A stretch of 9,952 nt of DNA from Bacteroidales bacterium. GTDB taxonomy: Bacteria; Bacteroidota; Bacteroidia; Bacteroidales; UBA3824. The translations under genes were made by a program, and so were the position numbers. The notes beneath the pieces were generated by a model that was not told where the DNA came from, did no database searches, and saw only the letters and a program-made list of their open reading frames with translations. The first letter of the stretch is position 1, and each line of letters opens with the position of its first letter. Shown in pieces: positions 1 through 7,075 of this stretch. The stretch covers positions 1 to 9,952 of the forward strand of contig JAGCNK010000045.1 in assembly GCA_017645985.1 (NCBI GenBank). The letters run 5' to 3'.

Positions 1-297
1 ATTCACCTGCAGCAAGGTGTGTACATCGGCGTTACGGGTCCCACATTTGAGACACCGTCGGAATACAAATTCTTTGGCAAGATAGGCGCCGACGCGGTAG
101 GTATGAGCACAGTGCCCGAAGTAATTGTGGCACGTCATATGGGCTTGCCCTGTTTTGCGCTCTCCATCATCACCGATATGGGCATCACTATCTCAGGCGA
201 GGTAGAGAAACCTACCCACGAAGAAGTTCAGAAAGCCGCCAACGCTGCAGAACCCCGTATGACTACAATCATCAAGAAGATGATTGAAAGAATGTAA
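1..297 (+). CDS. Purine nucleoside phosphorylase, trimeric PNP-I type (3' part only)
   Basis: The reading frame is open from base 1, so the N-terminal part lies outside the window; 98 C-terminal residues remain out of the roughly 270 usual for the family. The enzyme cleaves purine (deoxy)nucleosides with phosphate to free base and (deoxy)ribose-1-phosphate in cytoplasmic purine salvage. The fragment aligns without gaps to my recollection of human PNP. GPTFET (fragment residues 13-18) carries the base-contacting Phe and Glu (human F200/E201), VGMSTVPE (33-40) carries the ribose-contacting Met (M219), and His73 matches H257. The position of human Asn243, which favours 6-oxopurines, is Asp59 here (SIITDMG). 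Adenine-accepting relatives such as MTAP have Asp there, so the substrate range may be wider than inosine/guanosine. The GTG at 19 is an internal Val codon, not the start. The stop sits one base before the ATG of the methyltransferase remnant, suggesting a former operon. Confidence 0.93.
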   Translation: MHLQQGVYIGVTGPTFETPSEYKFFGKIGADAVGMSTVPEVIVARHMGLPCFALSIITDMGITISGEVEKPTHEEVQKAANAAEPRMTTIIKKMIERM

Positions 298-298
298 G

Positions 299-560
299 AT
301 GGAATACTTCAATCCCGACGGTTTTGAATACCTATACAACTCTGAGAGCCAATCATTTTGGTTTAATGCCCGCAACAAACTGATTGTATGGTTTTTAGAT
401 AAGTATTTCAACCGAAAGAGGCAAAAGGGAGAAAGAATAAAATATTTTGGATAGGTTGCAAGGAGGAATTTTTATAGTGCCTCAGCACAAATTTATGTGG
501 AGTAGTGCCGACGAAGCGGCGTGCCATTGCCGTAGATACACTCGCAAAAGGCGAATAGCG
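299..560 (+). pseudogene. Decayed class I SAM-dependent methyltransferase
   Basis: The ATG at 299 opens a 51-codon frame ending at TAG 452-454. Its first ~38 residues (MEYFNPDGFEYLYNSES..., then FWFNARNKLIVW and DKYF) resemble the usual N-terminus of Bacteroidales class I methyltransferases. In those proteins the SAM-binding motif (GCGTG type) follows shortly after; here it is absent. In another frame, from about 441 to 548, the DNA encodes GGIFIVPQHKFMWSSADEAA followed by CHCRRYTRK, which is the family's segment after strand 4 (consensus like GGxxxxVPQHxWLWSxxDExAxHxRRYT). The part between, estimated at 80-100 codons, is gone, the frame has shifted, and the C-terminal third is missing too. 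This indicates an internal deletion plus 3' loss. The start is one base behind the phosphorylase stop, so the intact ancestor was probably translationally coupled to it. A truncated 51-aa peptide could still be made but would lack the catalytic core. Confidence 0.78.
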
Positions 561-577
561 ACACCTTATATATATAT

Positions 578-585
578 TATTTTTG
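578..585 (+). promoter_or_regulatory. Possible -7 box ahead of the LuxE-like gene (weak)
   Basis: TATTTTTG fits the Bacteroidota -7 consensus TAnnTTTG exactly. However, no TTG-type -33 element lies 18-21 bases upstream, and transcription would start within a few bases of the ATG at 598, giving an almost leaderless message. The tract is part of an alternating TA run, so a chance match is quite possible. Read-through from the phosphorylase gene is the alternative way this gene is expressed. Confidence 0.2.
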
Positions 586-597
586 CAGGTTATAACT

Positions 598-1599
598 ATG
601 GACATCAAAACAATAGAACAACAAATCTTTACCGTCGCCAACAATGTTGACTTTGACAGTGCGGCGGTAGAGGTTTTTAATTATCAGTACCGCACAAACC
701 CAGTTTATAACCAGTATGTCAACTATTTGGGAATCAGTCCCGAACGAGTGGAGTCCGTGCACAAGATACCGTTTCTGCCGATACAGTTTTTCAAGACCCA
801 CACAGTACTGAGCGGATGCGGCATTGAGGATTGTCCTGAATGTTTCACCAGCAGCGGCACCACCGGACAGAACACCAGCCGCCATTACGTCAAAGACCCA
901 GAAATATATTTCCGCAGTCTCGAAATTGGTTTCCGCCAATTTTACGGCAGCCCTGATAATTACACCATCCTGGCATTGCTCCCCTCCTATCTCGAGCGCA
1001 AAGGCTCGTCGCTGATAGTTATGGCACAGCGTCTTATGCAACTTTCTGGTCAAAAGGAAGAAGGATTTTTCCTCTATGATTTCAACGCGTTGCAACAGCG
1101 TATCAATCAAGAAATTGCATCGGGCAAAAAAGTGCTTCTGATAGGCGTCACATTCGCCCTTCTGGACTTTGCCGAGCAGTATCCGCAGCATTACGGCGAC
1201 AACGTGATAATAATGGAGACGGGCGGAATGAAAGGCCGCAAAAAAGAGATCATCCGTCAGGAAGTTCACCAGATACTCACCTCGCAACTGGGCGTGAACG
1301 CCATTCACTCCGAATACGGAATGACCGAGCTGCTATCGCAGGCATACTCCAGCGGCGGAGGGCTTTACCGCGAAACCTCCACTATGAAGATAATAATCCG
1401 CGACAGCACCGACCCCTTGTCCACAACTCCCGACACCACAGCAGGATGCATCAATGTGATAGACCTTGCCAACATACATTCGTGCAGCTTTATCGAAACC
1501 CAGGACCTCGGAATCCGCCACCAAGACGGCACATTCGAAGTGCTTGGACGCAACGACCACTCCGACATACGGGGATGCAATCTCATGTACGCCGGATGA
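598..1599 (+). CDS. LuxE-like acyl-protein synthetase / adenylate-forming enzyme
   Basis: A 333-residue protein of the LuxE/phenylacetate-CoA-ligase-like branch of adenylate-forming enzymes, usually annotated in Bacteroidota as 'acyl transferase' or LuxE family. Visible motifs are the Ser/Thr/Gly-rich phosphate loop TSSGTTGQ (84-91), the SEYGMTE block (238-244) that contacts the adenylate, a DLGIR motif (303-307) with the ribose-binding Asp, and GRNDHSDIRG (317-326) near the C-terminus. The family activates a carboxylate with ATP; in LuxE the fatty acyl group then moves to a Cys close to the C-terminus. Here Cys327 lies six residues from the end, which may be the counterpart, but this is inference. 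No luxC- or luxD-like neighbour is present, so bioluminescence is not implied. The natural substrate is unknown. The ATG at 598 is preferred over an in-frame TTG at 583, because the added residues look random. The cytoplasmic location is inferred from the lack of a signal peptide. Confidence 0.82.
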   Translation: MDIKTIEQQIFTVANNVDFDSAAVEVFNYQYRTNPVYNQYVNYLGISPERVESVHKIPFLPIQFFKTHTVLSGCGIEDCPECFTSSGTTGQNTSRHYVKDPEIYFRSLEIGFRQFYGSPDNYTILALLPSYLERKGSSLIVMAQRLMQLSGQKEEGFFLYDFNALQQRINQEIASGKKVLLIGVTFALLDFAEQYPQHYGDNVIIMETGGMKGRKKEIIRQEVHQILTSQLGVNAIHSEYGMTELLSQAYSSGGGLYRETSTMKIIIRDSTDPLSTTPDTTAGCINVIDLANIHSCSFIETQDLGIRHQDGTFEVLGRNDHSDIRGCNLMYAG

Positions 1600-1646
1600 A
1601 AAAATAATCTTTTTGGAAAAAAAATTTGATATTTTTTGAAAAAACA

Positions 1647-1676
1647 CTTGAAAATCCGATTTTTTTATTATATTTG
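1647..1676 (+). promoter_or_regulatory. Bacteroidota-type promoter for the pspA-like gene
   Basis: The -7 box TATATTTG (1669-1676) fits TAnnTTTG exactly. A -33-like CTTG lies at 1647-1650, 18 bases upstream, slightly shorter than the usual 19-21. Transcription would start near 1683, giving a ~40-base AT-rich leader without a Shine-Dalgarno site before the ATG at 1723, as is normal for this phylum. Confidence 0.6.
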
Positions 1677-1722
1677 TGGAAATAAAATATTTTAAGAACT
1701 AAAACCTTTAAAACAAAAGACA

Positions 1723-2583
1723 ATGGGATTTTTCAAAAGACTATTCAGAATAGGCCAAGCCGAAGTCAACAACACACTCGACGGCTTCGAAGACCCTATA
1801 AAGATGACCGAGCAGGGAATCCGCGAAATGGAGCAAGACCTTGACAAAAGCATCAAAGCACTCGCAGAGGTAAAAGCCTCCTGTGTACGCTCCAAAAACG
1901 AACTCGACAAAGCTAAACAGTCGGCCACCGACTATGAGAACAACGCTATGATGCTGCTCAAACGCGCCGAACAAGGTGCTATGTCGGGCGACGAAGCCGA
2001 CCGCCTTGCCACTATGGCATTGCAGAAAAAGAGCGAGACTGTTCAGGGCATTCCCACTCTGCAGGCCAACTACGACAAGTACTGCGCAGCAGTGGCCAAG
2101 CTCGAAGACTCGGTTAAGAAACTCCGCGCAAATATTTCGAAATGGAAAAACGAGGCCAAGATGCTCAAAGCTCGCGCCAAAGTGAGCGAAGCCACAGCCA
2201 ATGTTAACAAGCAGCTCGCCGGCATCGACTCTACCGACACAATCGCTATGCTTGAGCGTATGAAAGAGAAAGTTGACCAGCAGGAGGCTCTCGCTGAATC
2301 GTACCTCGACATCGCCAACGCAGAAACTGGTGCCGACGCCGAAATCGACTCGGCTCTCGAAAGCACTGGCGGAAGTATCGAAGCTTCGTCAGAATTGGCA
2401 GCTCTCAAAGCACGTATGAGCGAGGCAAAAGCCATCGAATCGTCGGTGGAATCGTCGAAAGCTATCTCTAACGGCGCAGTTTCCGACCTCGATATGCTGA
2501 AACAGAAAATGGCCGAACCTCAGGCTGCACAGTCTGCCGATGTATCTGAGGCACAGCAGCAAGCCGACCAGTCGGCCCTGTAA
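1723..2583 (+). CDS. PspA/IM30 family membrane-stress protein
   Basis: A 286-residue, almost entirely helical protein. The N-terminal MGFFKRLFRIGQAEVNNTLD is the amphipathic helix typical of PspA/Vipp1 proteins, followed by the DP motif (FEDPIKMTEQ) that starts the long hairpin coiled coil. The charged, Ala/Lys/Glu-rich helices run to about residue 200. Family members are ESCRT-III-like cytoplasmic proteins that bind the inner face of the membrane, oligomerise, and stabilise it under stress. This copy is longer than the ~220 residues of E. coli PspA: after about residue 200 it has a Ser/Ala/Glu region with another predicted helix and a Gln/Ala-rich end, presumably flexible. No pspF, pspB or pspC homolog is in the window. 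It has its own upstream promoter and a strong terminator behind, so it looks monocistronic. The family call is firm; the stress it answers to is not shown by the sequence. Confidence 0.9.
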   Translation: MGFFKRLFRIGQAEVNNTLDGFEDPIKMTEQGIREMEQDLDKSIKALAEVKASCVRSKNELDKAKQSATDYENNAMMLLKRAEQGAMSGDEADRLATMALQKKSETVQGIPTLQANYDKYCAAVAKLEDSVKKLRANISKWKNEAKMLKARAKVSEATANVNKQLAGIDSTDTIAMLERMKEKVDQQEALAESYLDIANAETGADAEIDSALESTGGSIEASSELAALKARMSEAKAIESSVESSKAISNGAVSDLDMLKQKMAEPQAAQSADVSEAQQQADQSAL

Positions 2584-2604
2584 CCAGGCTACAGCAATAT
2601 TTTC

Positions 2605-2661
2605 AAGTTGGTTCAAAACAGTGATAATTTGCATTTTCGCTGTTTTGAACCAACTTTTTTT
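2605..2661 (+). terminator. Strong intrinsic terminator after the pspA-like gene
   Basis: AAGTTGGTTCAAAACAG (2605-2621) is perfectly complementary to CTGTTTTGAACCAACTT (2640-2656), a 17-bp stem that can extend by three pairs, including one G-T wobble, around a 12-base loop. It runs directly into a T tract (2655-2661). Position 22 bases behind the stop codon and the T run indicate Rho-independent termination on the + strand. Confidence 0.88.
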
Positions 2662-2693
2662 GTTAAAAAAGATTAAAATTCGACTGTTTTTGC

Positions 2694-2701
2694 TACCTTT
2701 G
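2694..2701 (+). promoter_or_regulatory. -7 box for the two-gene exported-protein operon
   Basis: TACCTTTG fits the TAnnTTTG consensus exactly and lies just behind the preceding terminator, 38 bases before the ATG at 2740. A convincing -33 TTTG at 19-21 bases upstream is not visible; the region there is simply AT-rich. Start of transcription is expected near 2708, giving an A-rich leader of about 30 bases. Confidence 0.55.
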
Positions 2702-2739
2702 CCGAAAATAATTAACTGAAAAAAACGAAATACTTTACC

Positions 2740-4731
2740 ATGAAAAAAGTTGTTCTATTAGCCGCAGCAGCAGCCATTTGCACGGCGGCCGAGGCGCAGG
2801 TACCTACAACGCCGATAGGGATCAACATTCCCGACGGCTACCAGACCACATCGTTCTACATTTCGGGCAACGGCGAAAAAGCTATCGCCAGTTTCAAAAA
2901 CAACGAATCTGTTAAATTCCTCCTCTACGAAAAACAAGGCGACAAATTTGCCGACGGCGAATCTGTTCCGTTTCTCGACCAGTTAATTGCCGACAAAAAG
3001 AACCCTCTCACCCCTTCGCTCAGCCACGACGGCACACGTATCTATTTCTCAGCCAAAAACGAAAAAGGCGACAACGACCTTTTCTATTCCGACAAGGACA
3101 ACGGACAATGGTCGGAGCCTGTAGATATGGGCGAAAAAATCAACTCTTCGGAAAACGAGATGTTCCCCTCGGTAAGCGCCGATGGACTGAGCATATATTT
3201 CATCCGTCCAAAAAGCGGAGCCAAAGACGACCGCTGCGGCACCATCTACACATCCACACGCACACCCTACGGCGAATGGGAAGAGGCTGTGGCACTCGTT
3301 GAGCCGCTCAACCTCGGCTGCGAGACAGCTCCTTACATTGCTCCCGACAACAAGACACTTTATATGTCGTCGATGCGCGACGGCGGCAAAGGCGGATTCG
3401 ACGTCTACTACGCCAACAAGGTGTCGCCCCTCTATTGGATTCTGCCTGTGGCTATCGACACAATCAACACATCCAACGACGACCTTTTCCCGGTATACAA
3501 CGCTTACAGCAACAAACTCACATACCTATACCGCGACCCAAAAAACAAAAAGGTAATCACACTGTCGGATGTGGCCATAGCCGACAAGCTCCGTCCTGCG
3601 GAAAACTGCAGATTCTACGGCAAGATCATCGACCAGGAGACACAGAAACCGATGGCTGCCAACATCGAAGTTAGCGACGCATTCTCGTCGGGCGTTATCG
3701 CCACATTCACCAACGACAACCAGACAGGTATTTACGATTTTGTTCTGCCCAAAGATAAGAGAAACGTATTTCTCGATTTCAGCGCAAAAAACTATTCGCA
3801 CACAATCCTCGACAAAAACGTCACCCAGAAAGAGGAAAAAATTGACGCAAGCCTTTTTAAAAACATCCAGCTTACGCTCAACATCTACGACCAGGCAATG
3901 TTCGACCCGTTGGAGACCGACATCACTGTAAAAGTGGACGGACAAAAAGAGAACATCACCGCCGAAAGAATCGACCTCGGACGCTACCGTCTTACCCTTC
4001 CCATTGGAAAATACTACAAAATATACCTCACACAAGACCTCTACGAAGACTATGTGATGGATTTTGACCTCACACGCAAGGTGCAGTTCCAGGATTTTGA
4101 ACGCGACGCAGAGCTGATTTCTATGAAAGAGAACATCACTATCCAGGTGGACGGCGTTACCGAGCCTATCGAAATCGAAATCACCAACCTCTCCACCCAA
4201 GACCGCCACGTTACCACTGTCACCACCGACAAAAACGGCAAGGCTGTGATACCAGTGCGCAAGGGCGACAAATACTCCATCAACATTATGCCCAAAGGCT
4301 ACTCGTTTTACAACGAGACCCTCGACCTCTCCCAGGACAAGAAACGCATAGTGACAGCCAAACTCGAAAAACTGCAGGCCGACACCAAGATGGAGCTTGA
4401 AAACATCACCTTCGCCTCCAACAGCGCCGACATTGCGGCATCATCATACGAAGAGCTCAACCGTATCGTCGACCTTCTGAAACTCAACCCGCAGTTCAAA
4501 GTGGAGCTTTCGGCTCACACCGACGACAAAGGCGCCGACGCATACAACCTCAAGCTCTCCGACCGCCGTGCTAACTCTGTAGTCAACTATTTGAGGCTCA
4601 AAGGCATACCCGCCAACAGACTGGTGGCAAAAGGTTACGGCAAAACTATGCCCCTCGTTCCCAACACAAGCGACGAAAACCGTGCTAAAAACCGCCGCGT
4701 AGAATTCAAAATCATTGGTACTGACTTATAA
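2740..4731 (+). CDS. Exported PD40-repeat / CarboxypepD_reg / OmpA-domain protein (PorE-like)
   Basis: A 663-residue protein with a signal peptide (KK, then a hydrophobic Ala/Leu stretch, cut predicted at AEA19|Q20); no lipobox ending in Cys is seen. PD40/WD40-like propeller repeats follow: PSLSHDG with IYF (92-103), PSVSADG with IYF (143-154), a third with IAPDNKTLY and GGFDVYY (200-224), and a degenerate fourth near 249-264. A CarboxypepD_reg-like beta domain begins near 290 (FYGKIIDQETQKPM), followed by two more beta-rich segments (about 375-460 and 460-545). The C-terminal OmpA domain (about 551-660) keeps Asp595 and Arg610, spaced like the OmpA residues that bind diaminopimelate (D271/R286), so it should grip peptidoglycan. 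This order matches PorE of the type IX secretion system, but the N-terminal TPRs and lipid anchor of PorE are missing. It is probably a periplasmic scaffold acting with the gene 11 bases downstream. A T9SS role is not proven. Confidence 0.85.
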   Translation: MKKVVLLAAAAAICTAAEAQVPTTPIGINIPDGYQTTSFYISGNGEKAIASFKNNESVKFLLYEKQGDKFADGESVPFLDQLIADKKNPLTPSLSHDGTRIYFSAKNEKGDNDLFYSDKDNGQWSEPVDMGEKINSSENEMFPSVSADGLSIYFIRPKSGAKDDRCGTIYTSTRTPYGEWEEAVALVEPLNLGCETAPYIAPDNKTLYMSSMRDGGKGGFDVYYANKVSPLYWILPVAIDTINTSNDDLFPVYNAYSNKLTYLYRDPKNKKVITLSDVAIADKLRPAENCRFYGKIIDQETQKPMAANIEVSDAFSSGVIATFTNDNQTGIYDFVLPKDKRNVFLDFSAKNYSHTILDKNVTQKEEKIDASLFKNIQLTLNIYDQAMFDPLETDITVKVDGQKENITAERIDLGRYRLTLPIGKYYKIYLTQDLYEDYVMDFDLTRKVQFQDFERDAELISMKENITIQVDGVTEPIEIEITNLSTQDRHVTTVTTDKNGKAVIPVRKGDKYSINIMPKGYSFYNETLDLSQDKKRIVTAKLEKLQADTKMELENITFASNSADIAASSYEELNRIVDLLKLNPQFKVELSAHTDDKGADAYNLKLSDRRANSVVNYLRLKGIPANRLVAKGYGKTMPLVPNTSDENRAKNRRVEFKIIGTDL

Positions 4732-4742
4732 TTCCGAACATC

Positions 4743-6938
4743 ATGAAAATCAAAAGCATAATAATACTGCTGCTCGTGTGCGTAGCGGCACAGTCCGTAT
4801 CGGCGCAACGCCGTCTCAAATACAAAGACGTATTCGACGATATGCCGAATGTTAAACCTGAAATCTCGTACATGCGCTACGACGAGCTACGCCAGCAGGA
4901 CCCCGAGTTTACCAACACATATTTCCAGATGGGTCTGCTCGACTGGGCTTGGCTGCAAGCAGAAGACCCCTTTGTCAACACACAGAGGGTCAACCAGCTG
5001 ATTTACGACACAAAACTTTACCTCGGCGTATGCGCAGGATACCTCAAACGCGACGACAAAGAGGTGAAGAAAAACAAGGTCTACTACTCCAACTACCACA
5101 TCATTCCCGATATGGAGCAGCTTGACTACCAAGACGTTGTCAACTACGTAAACAAAACCATCGACAAGGTGAAGGAATACGAAACCAACGTGACCAAGAT
5201 ACTCGGATTCTACACCAAGACCGTGGAAAAAAACAACAACTGCGTGGAGATATTCAAAAACATTCTTGCCACACAGAGCAACTACAAAAACCTGCTGATG
5301 TCAGCCGACAAGGACATCAAAAAGCAGCTGATAGAGCTCCGTCAGAATTTCGACTCGGTAAACTACTATTTCAACGAGTACAAGACCGCACTTGCCAACT
5401 ATCCCATCAAGCAGTACAACCAGCAGCTGGAAATCATTCCGATATCCACCTACCGTCTTGACGGACTCACATCGTCAGACTTTCTCCAGCCCAAAGTTCC
5501 CGTGTGGGACTACCGCTCTTGGGTCAACGAGGTAAACGGCATTATGGACGGCAACATAGCCGACGTAAAAACACAGTCGATTGTATATGTCAACGACATC
5601 CGCCGCACACTCAGCGGCTACGAGAAATCTAAACAGCCCACCGACGCCATAGCCGAGTTCAAACCCAACAACAAGCTGGTAAACCTCACCGAAAAATACG
5701 ACTACAAGTCGCTGATGTCGGCATGCGTAAACTACGAAACCGCACTTGCCAACCTCAAACTCGTAACAATGAAAACGAGCAACCAGCCCGCCGACCCCGC
5801 TGCGGCTGCCGAGCCGTACAGCAGCAAGGTGCTTTTCTACTACGACCTGTATCAGCACAAAGAGAAGTGCGACGACATTCTTGAAATGATCAAGAGCCGC
5901 AACAACAAGCGCACCTGCGAAAAACACAAGATATTTATCGACTCGATTTACACATCCACCAACGAGTTTTTCTCCAACTTTGACAACTCGCAGCGTCAGA
6001 CTCTCAACACCATCGAAAAAGAGTACCTCGCCAACCTGACACAGTTCGCATCCAACGAGTTCAACCCGCAAAACGTTCAGGCTCAGTGGCAGAAAGCCAA
6101 CATTCCGCTCGCCGTTTACACCGGCACATTCGAGGAGGCTCAGGCTGGCAACTACTACACCCTATACAACACCCGCGACGCATTCGGCAACCGCTACTCG
6201 TGCGGATTCCGCAAAACCACTTCCACAGCCGCCACCGGATTCGTTGCCAAAACCGACATTGAAGGAAAAGTACTCTGGCTCAGGAACATCACCAACTCGC
6301 CCGCAGGACAGAACTTTGTTGTAAGCGTTATCCCCGGCGACGGCGGCATCTACGTTACCACCACCGTAACATCCGACAACTCAGGCAACAAGACCCAGGC
6401 AGCCAAATACGACGAAACCGGCAAGCAGGTGGCAAAAGTGGATTTCTCATCGCCCCTCATTCCCGTGGCTTCGGCATACGACGATGTAAACGAGCAGGTT
6501 ACAGCAGTATTCAAAGGTACTAAGCTCAACGCCGCCAACGGAGCAGAAGACGCCGAAGTGGCCACAGCCGACTTCGCAGCCAAAGCAGCCACCAAGAAAG
6601 GTTCGCTGTCGATCGACGGCAACATCTCTGGCGTGATGCTAGCATCGGGCAAGATTGTAGCTGTTTGCAACTACAAAGCCATCAAATCCGACGAGCACAA
6701 AATCGACATCAAATCAGCAGGCGACATAGCCATCATCACCATCGACGAAGCCATCACAGCATCGCCGATGAACAGCAAAGTGCCTGTATACTCGATTTAT
6801 CCCGCCAAGGTAAACGCTCAGACAATATGCATACCTGCAGTCAAAGGCGACGCAAAAACCACATTGCAGCCCACCGACCAGATTATTTACAACATTGCCG
6901 ACATCAACGGCAAGTTCGCATATTCAAGCGCAAAATAA
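4743..6938 (+). CDS. Exported protein of unknown function, helical N-terminal half and propeller-like C-terminal half
   Basis: I do not recognise a named family for this 731-residue protein. The signal peptide (KIK, hydrophobic core, cut predicted at VSA21|Q22) sends it across the inner membrane; there is no lipobox and no later membrane segment. Residues ~40-450 are rich in Tyr, Asn, Lys and Asp and look mainly helical, possibly with degenerate TPR-like pairs, broken by an Ala/Pro linker near 348-358. From about 455 the pattern changes to short beta strands: YTLYNTRDAFGNRYSCGFRK, then GFVAKTDIEGKVLWLRNI (499-516), which resembles the 'GFV-K-D--G-VLW' unit of PQQ/SBBP-type beta-propeller repeats; weaker units follow to the end. 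No T9SS C-terminal sorting domain is evident. The start lies 11 bases behind the OmpA-protein stop, without its own promoter, and a terminator follows, so the two are almost certainly co-transcribed and probably form one complex. Confidence 0.8.
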   Translation: MKIKSIIILLLVCVAAQSVSAQRRLKYKDVFDDMPNVKPEISYMRYDELRQQDPEFTNTYFQMGLLDWAWLQAEDPFVNTQRVNQLIYDTKLYLGVCAGYLKRDDKEVKKNKVYYSNYHIIPDMEQLDYQDVVNYVNKTIDKVKEYETNVTKILGFYTKTVEKNNNCVEIFKNILATQSNYKNLLMSADKDIKKQLIELRQNFDSVNYYFNEYKTALANYPIKQYNQQLEIIPISTYRLDGLTSSDFLQPKVPVWDYRSWVNEVNGIMDGNIADVKTQSIVYVNDIRRTLSGYEKSKQPTDAIAEFKPNNKLVNLTEKYDYKSLMSACVNYETALANLKLVTMKTSNQPADPAAAAEPYSSKVLFYYDLYQHKEKCDDILEMIKSRNNKRTCEKHKIFIDSIYTSTNEFFSNFDNSQRQTLNTIEKEYLANLTQFASNEFNPQNVQAQWQKANIPLAVYTGTFEEAQAGNYYTLYNTRDAFGNRYSCGFRKTTSTAATGFVAKTDIEGKVLWLRNITNSPAGQNFVVSVIPGDGGIYVTTTVTSDNSGNKTQAAKYDETGKQVAKVDFSSPLIPVASAYDDVNEQVTAVFKGTKLNAANGAEDAEVATADFAAKAATKKGSLSIDGNISGVMLASGKIVAVCNYKAIKSDEHKIDIKSAGDIAIITIDEAITASPMNSKVPVYSIYPAKVNAQTICIPAVKGDAKTTLQPTDQIIYNIADINGKFAYSSAK

Positions 6939-6959
6939 CCCTCCACCACATAAATGTTG

Positions 6960-6998
6960 AAAAAAAAGATTTTTTGCTCGGCAAAAAATCTTTTTTTT
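6960..6998 (+). terminator. Intrinsic terminator closing the exported-protein operon
   Basis: Bases 6960-6977 pair perfectly with 6981-6998 around a TCG loop: an A run, GATTTTTTGC, the loop, GCAAAAAATC, and a T run of nine. The 18-bp stem starts 22 bases behind the stop codon. Because the stem itself is flanked by A on the left and T on the right it could also work in the opposite direction, though no convergent gene is present here. Confidence 0.88.
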
Positions 6999-7042
6999 TG
7001 TGAAATAGTGCCATAAAAATGTCAAAAATTGCAAAATTTTTG

Positions 7043-7050
7043 TATCTTTG
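7043..7050 (+). promoter_or_regulatory. Upstream -7 box of the sensor-phosphatase gene
   Basis: TATCTTTG matches TAnnTTTG exactly, directly downstream of the terminator, with start of transcription expected near 7057 and a leader of about 44 bases. No clear TTTG -33 element is found at the normal spacing. Confidence 0.55.
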
Positions 7051-7067
7051 AAAAAAATAAAACAGTC

Positions 7068-7075
7068 TACTTTTG
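7068..7075 (+). promoter_or_regulatory. Second, downstream -7 box of the sensor-phosphatase gene
   Basis: TACTTTTG also fits TAnnTTTG. The TTTG at 7047-7050, part of the first box, lies 17 bases upstream and could serve as a short-spaced -33 element. The leader would be about 20 bases. Either it is a second start or a chance match in AT-rich DNA. Confidence 0.3.

Noticed and set aside
461..466. AGGAGG as a Shine-Dalgarno site for a small gene starting at GTG 477
   Set aside because: These bases encode part of the GGIFIVPQH segment of the methyltransferase remnant, and Bacteroidota rarely use such sites.
565..580. Alternating TA run as a microsatellite or origin element
   Set aside because: Only a few TA units long, with no associated DnaA-box-like sequences or repeats.
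583..597. In-frame TTG as an earlier start of the LuxE-like gene
   Set aside because: The five extra residues show no family similarity, and ATG at 598 gives a natural N-terminus. TTG also forms part of the possible -7 box.
577..1308. Minus-strand open frame of 243 codons opposite the LuxE-like gene
   Set aside because: Antisense shadow of a gene with conserved adenylation motifs; no promoter and no plausible protein family.
1617..1638. AT-only inverted repeat (AAAAAAT / ATTTTTT) behind the LuxE-like gene as a terminator
   Set aside because: The stem has no G-C pairs and is only about 7 bp, so it is too weak next to the two clear terminators elsewhere in the window.
3526..4209. Minus-strand open frame of 227 codons within the OmpA-type gene
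   Set aside because: Val/Phe-rich translation without motifs, fully covered by a well-supported gene in the other direction.
5475..6071. Minus-strand open frame of 198 codons within the 731-aa gene
   Set aside because: Same antisense codon effect; there is no neighbouring gene on the minus strand.
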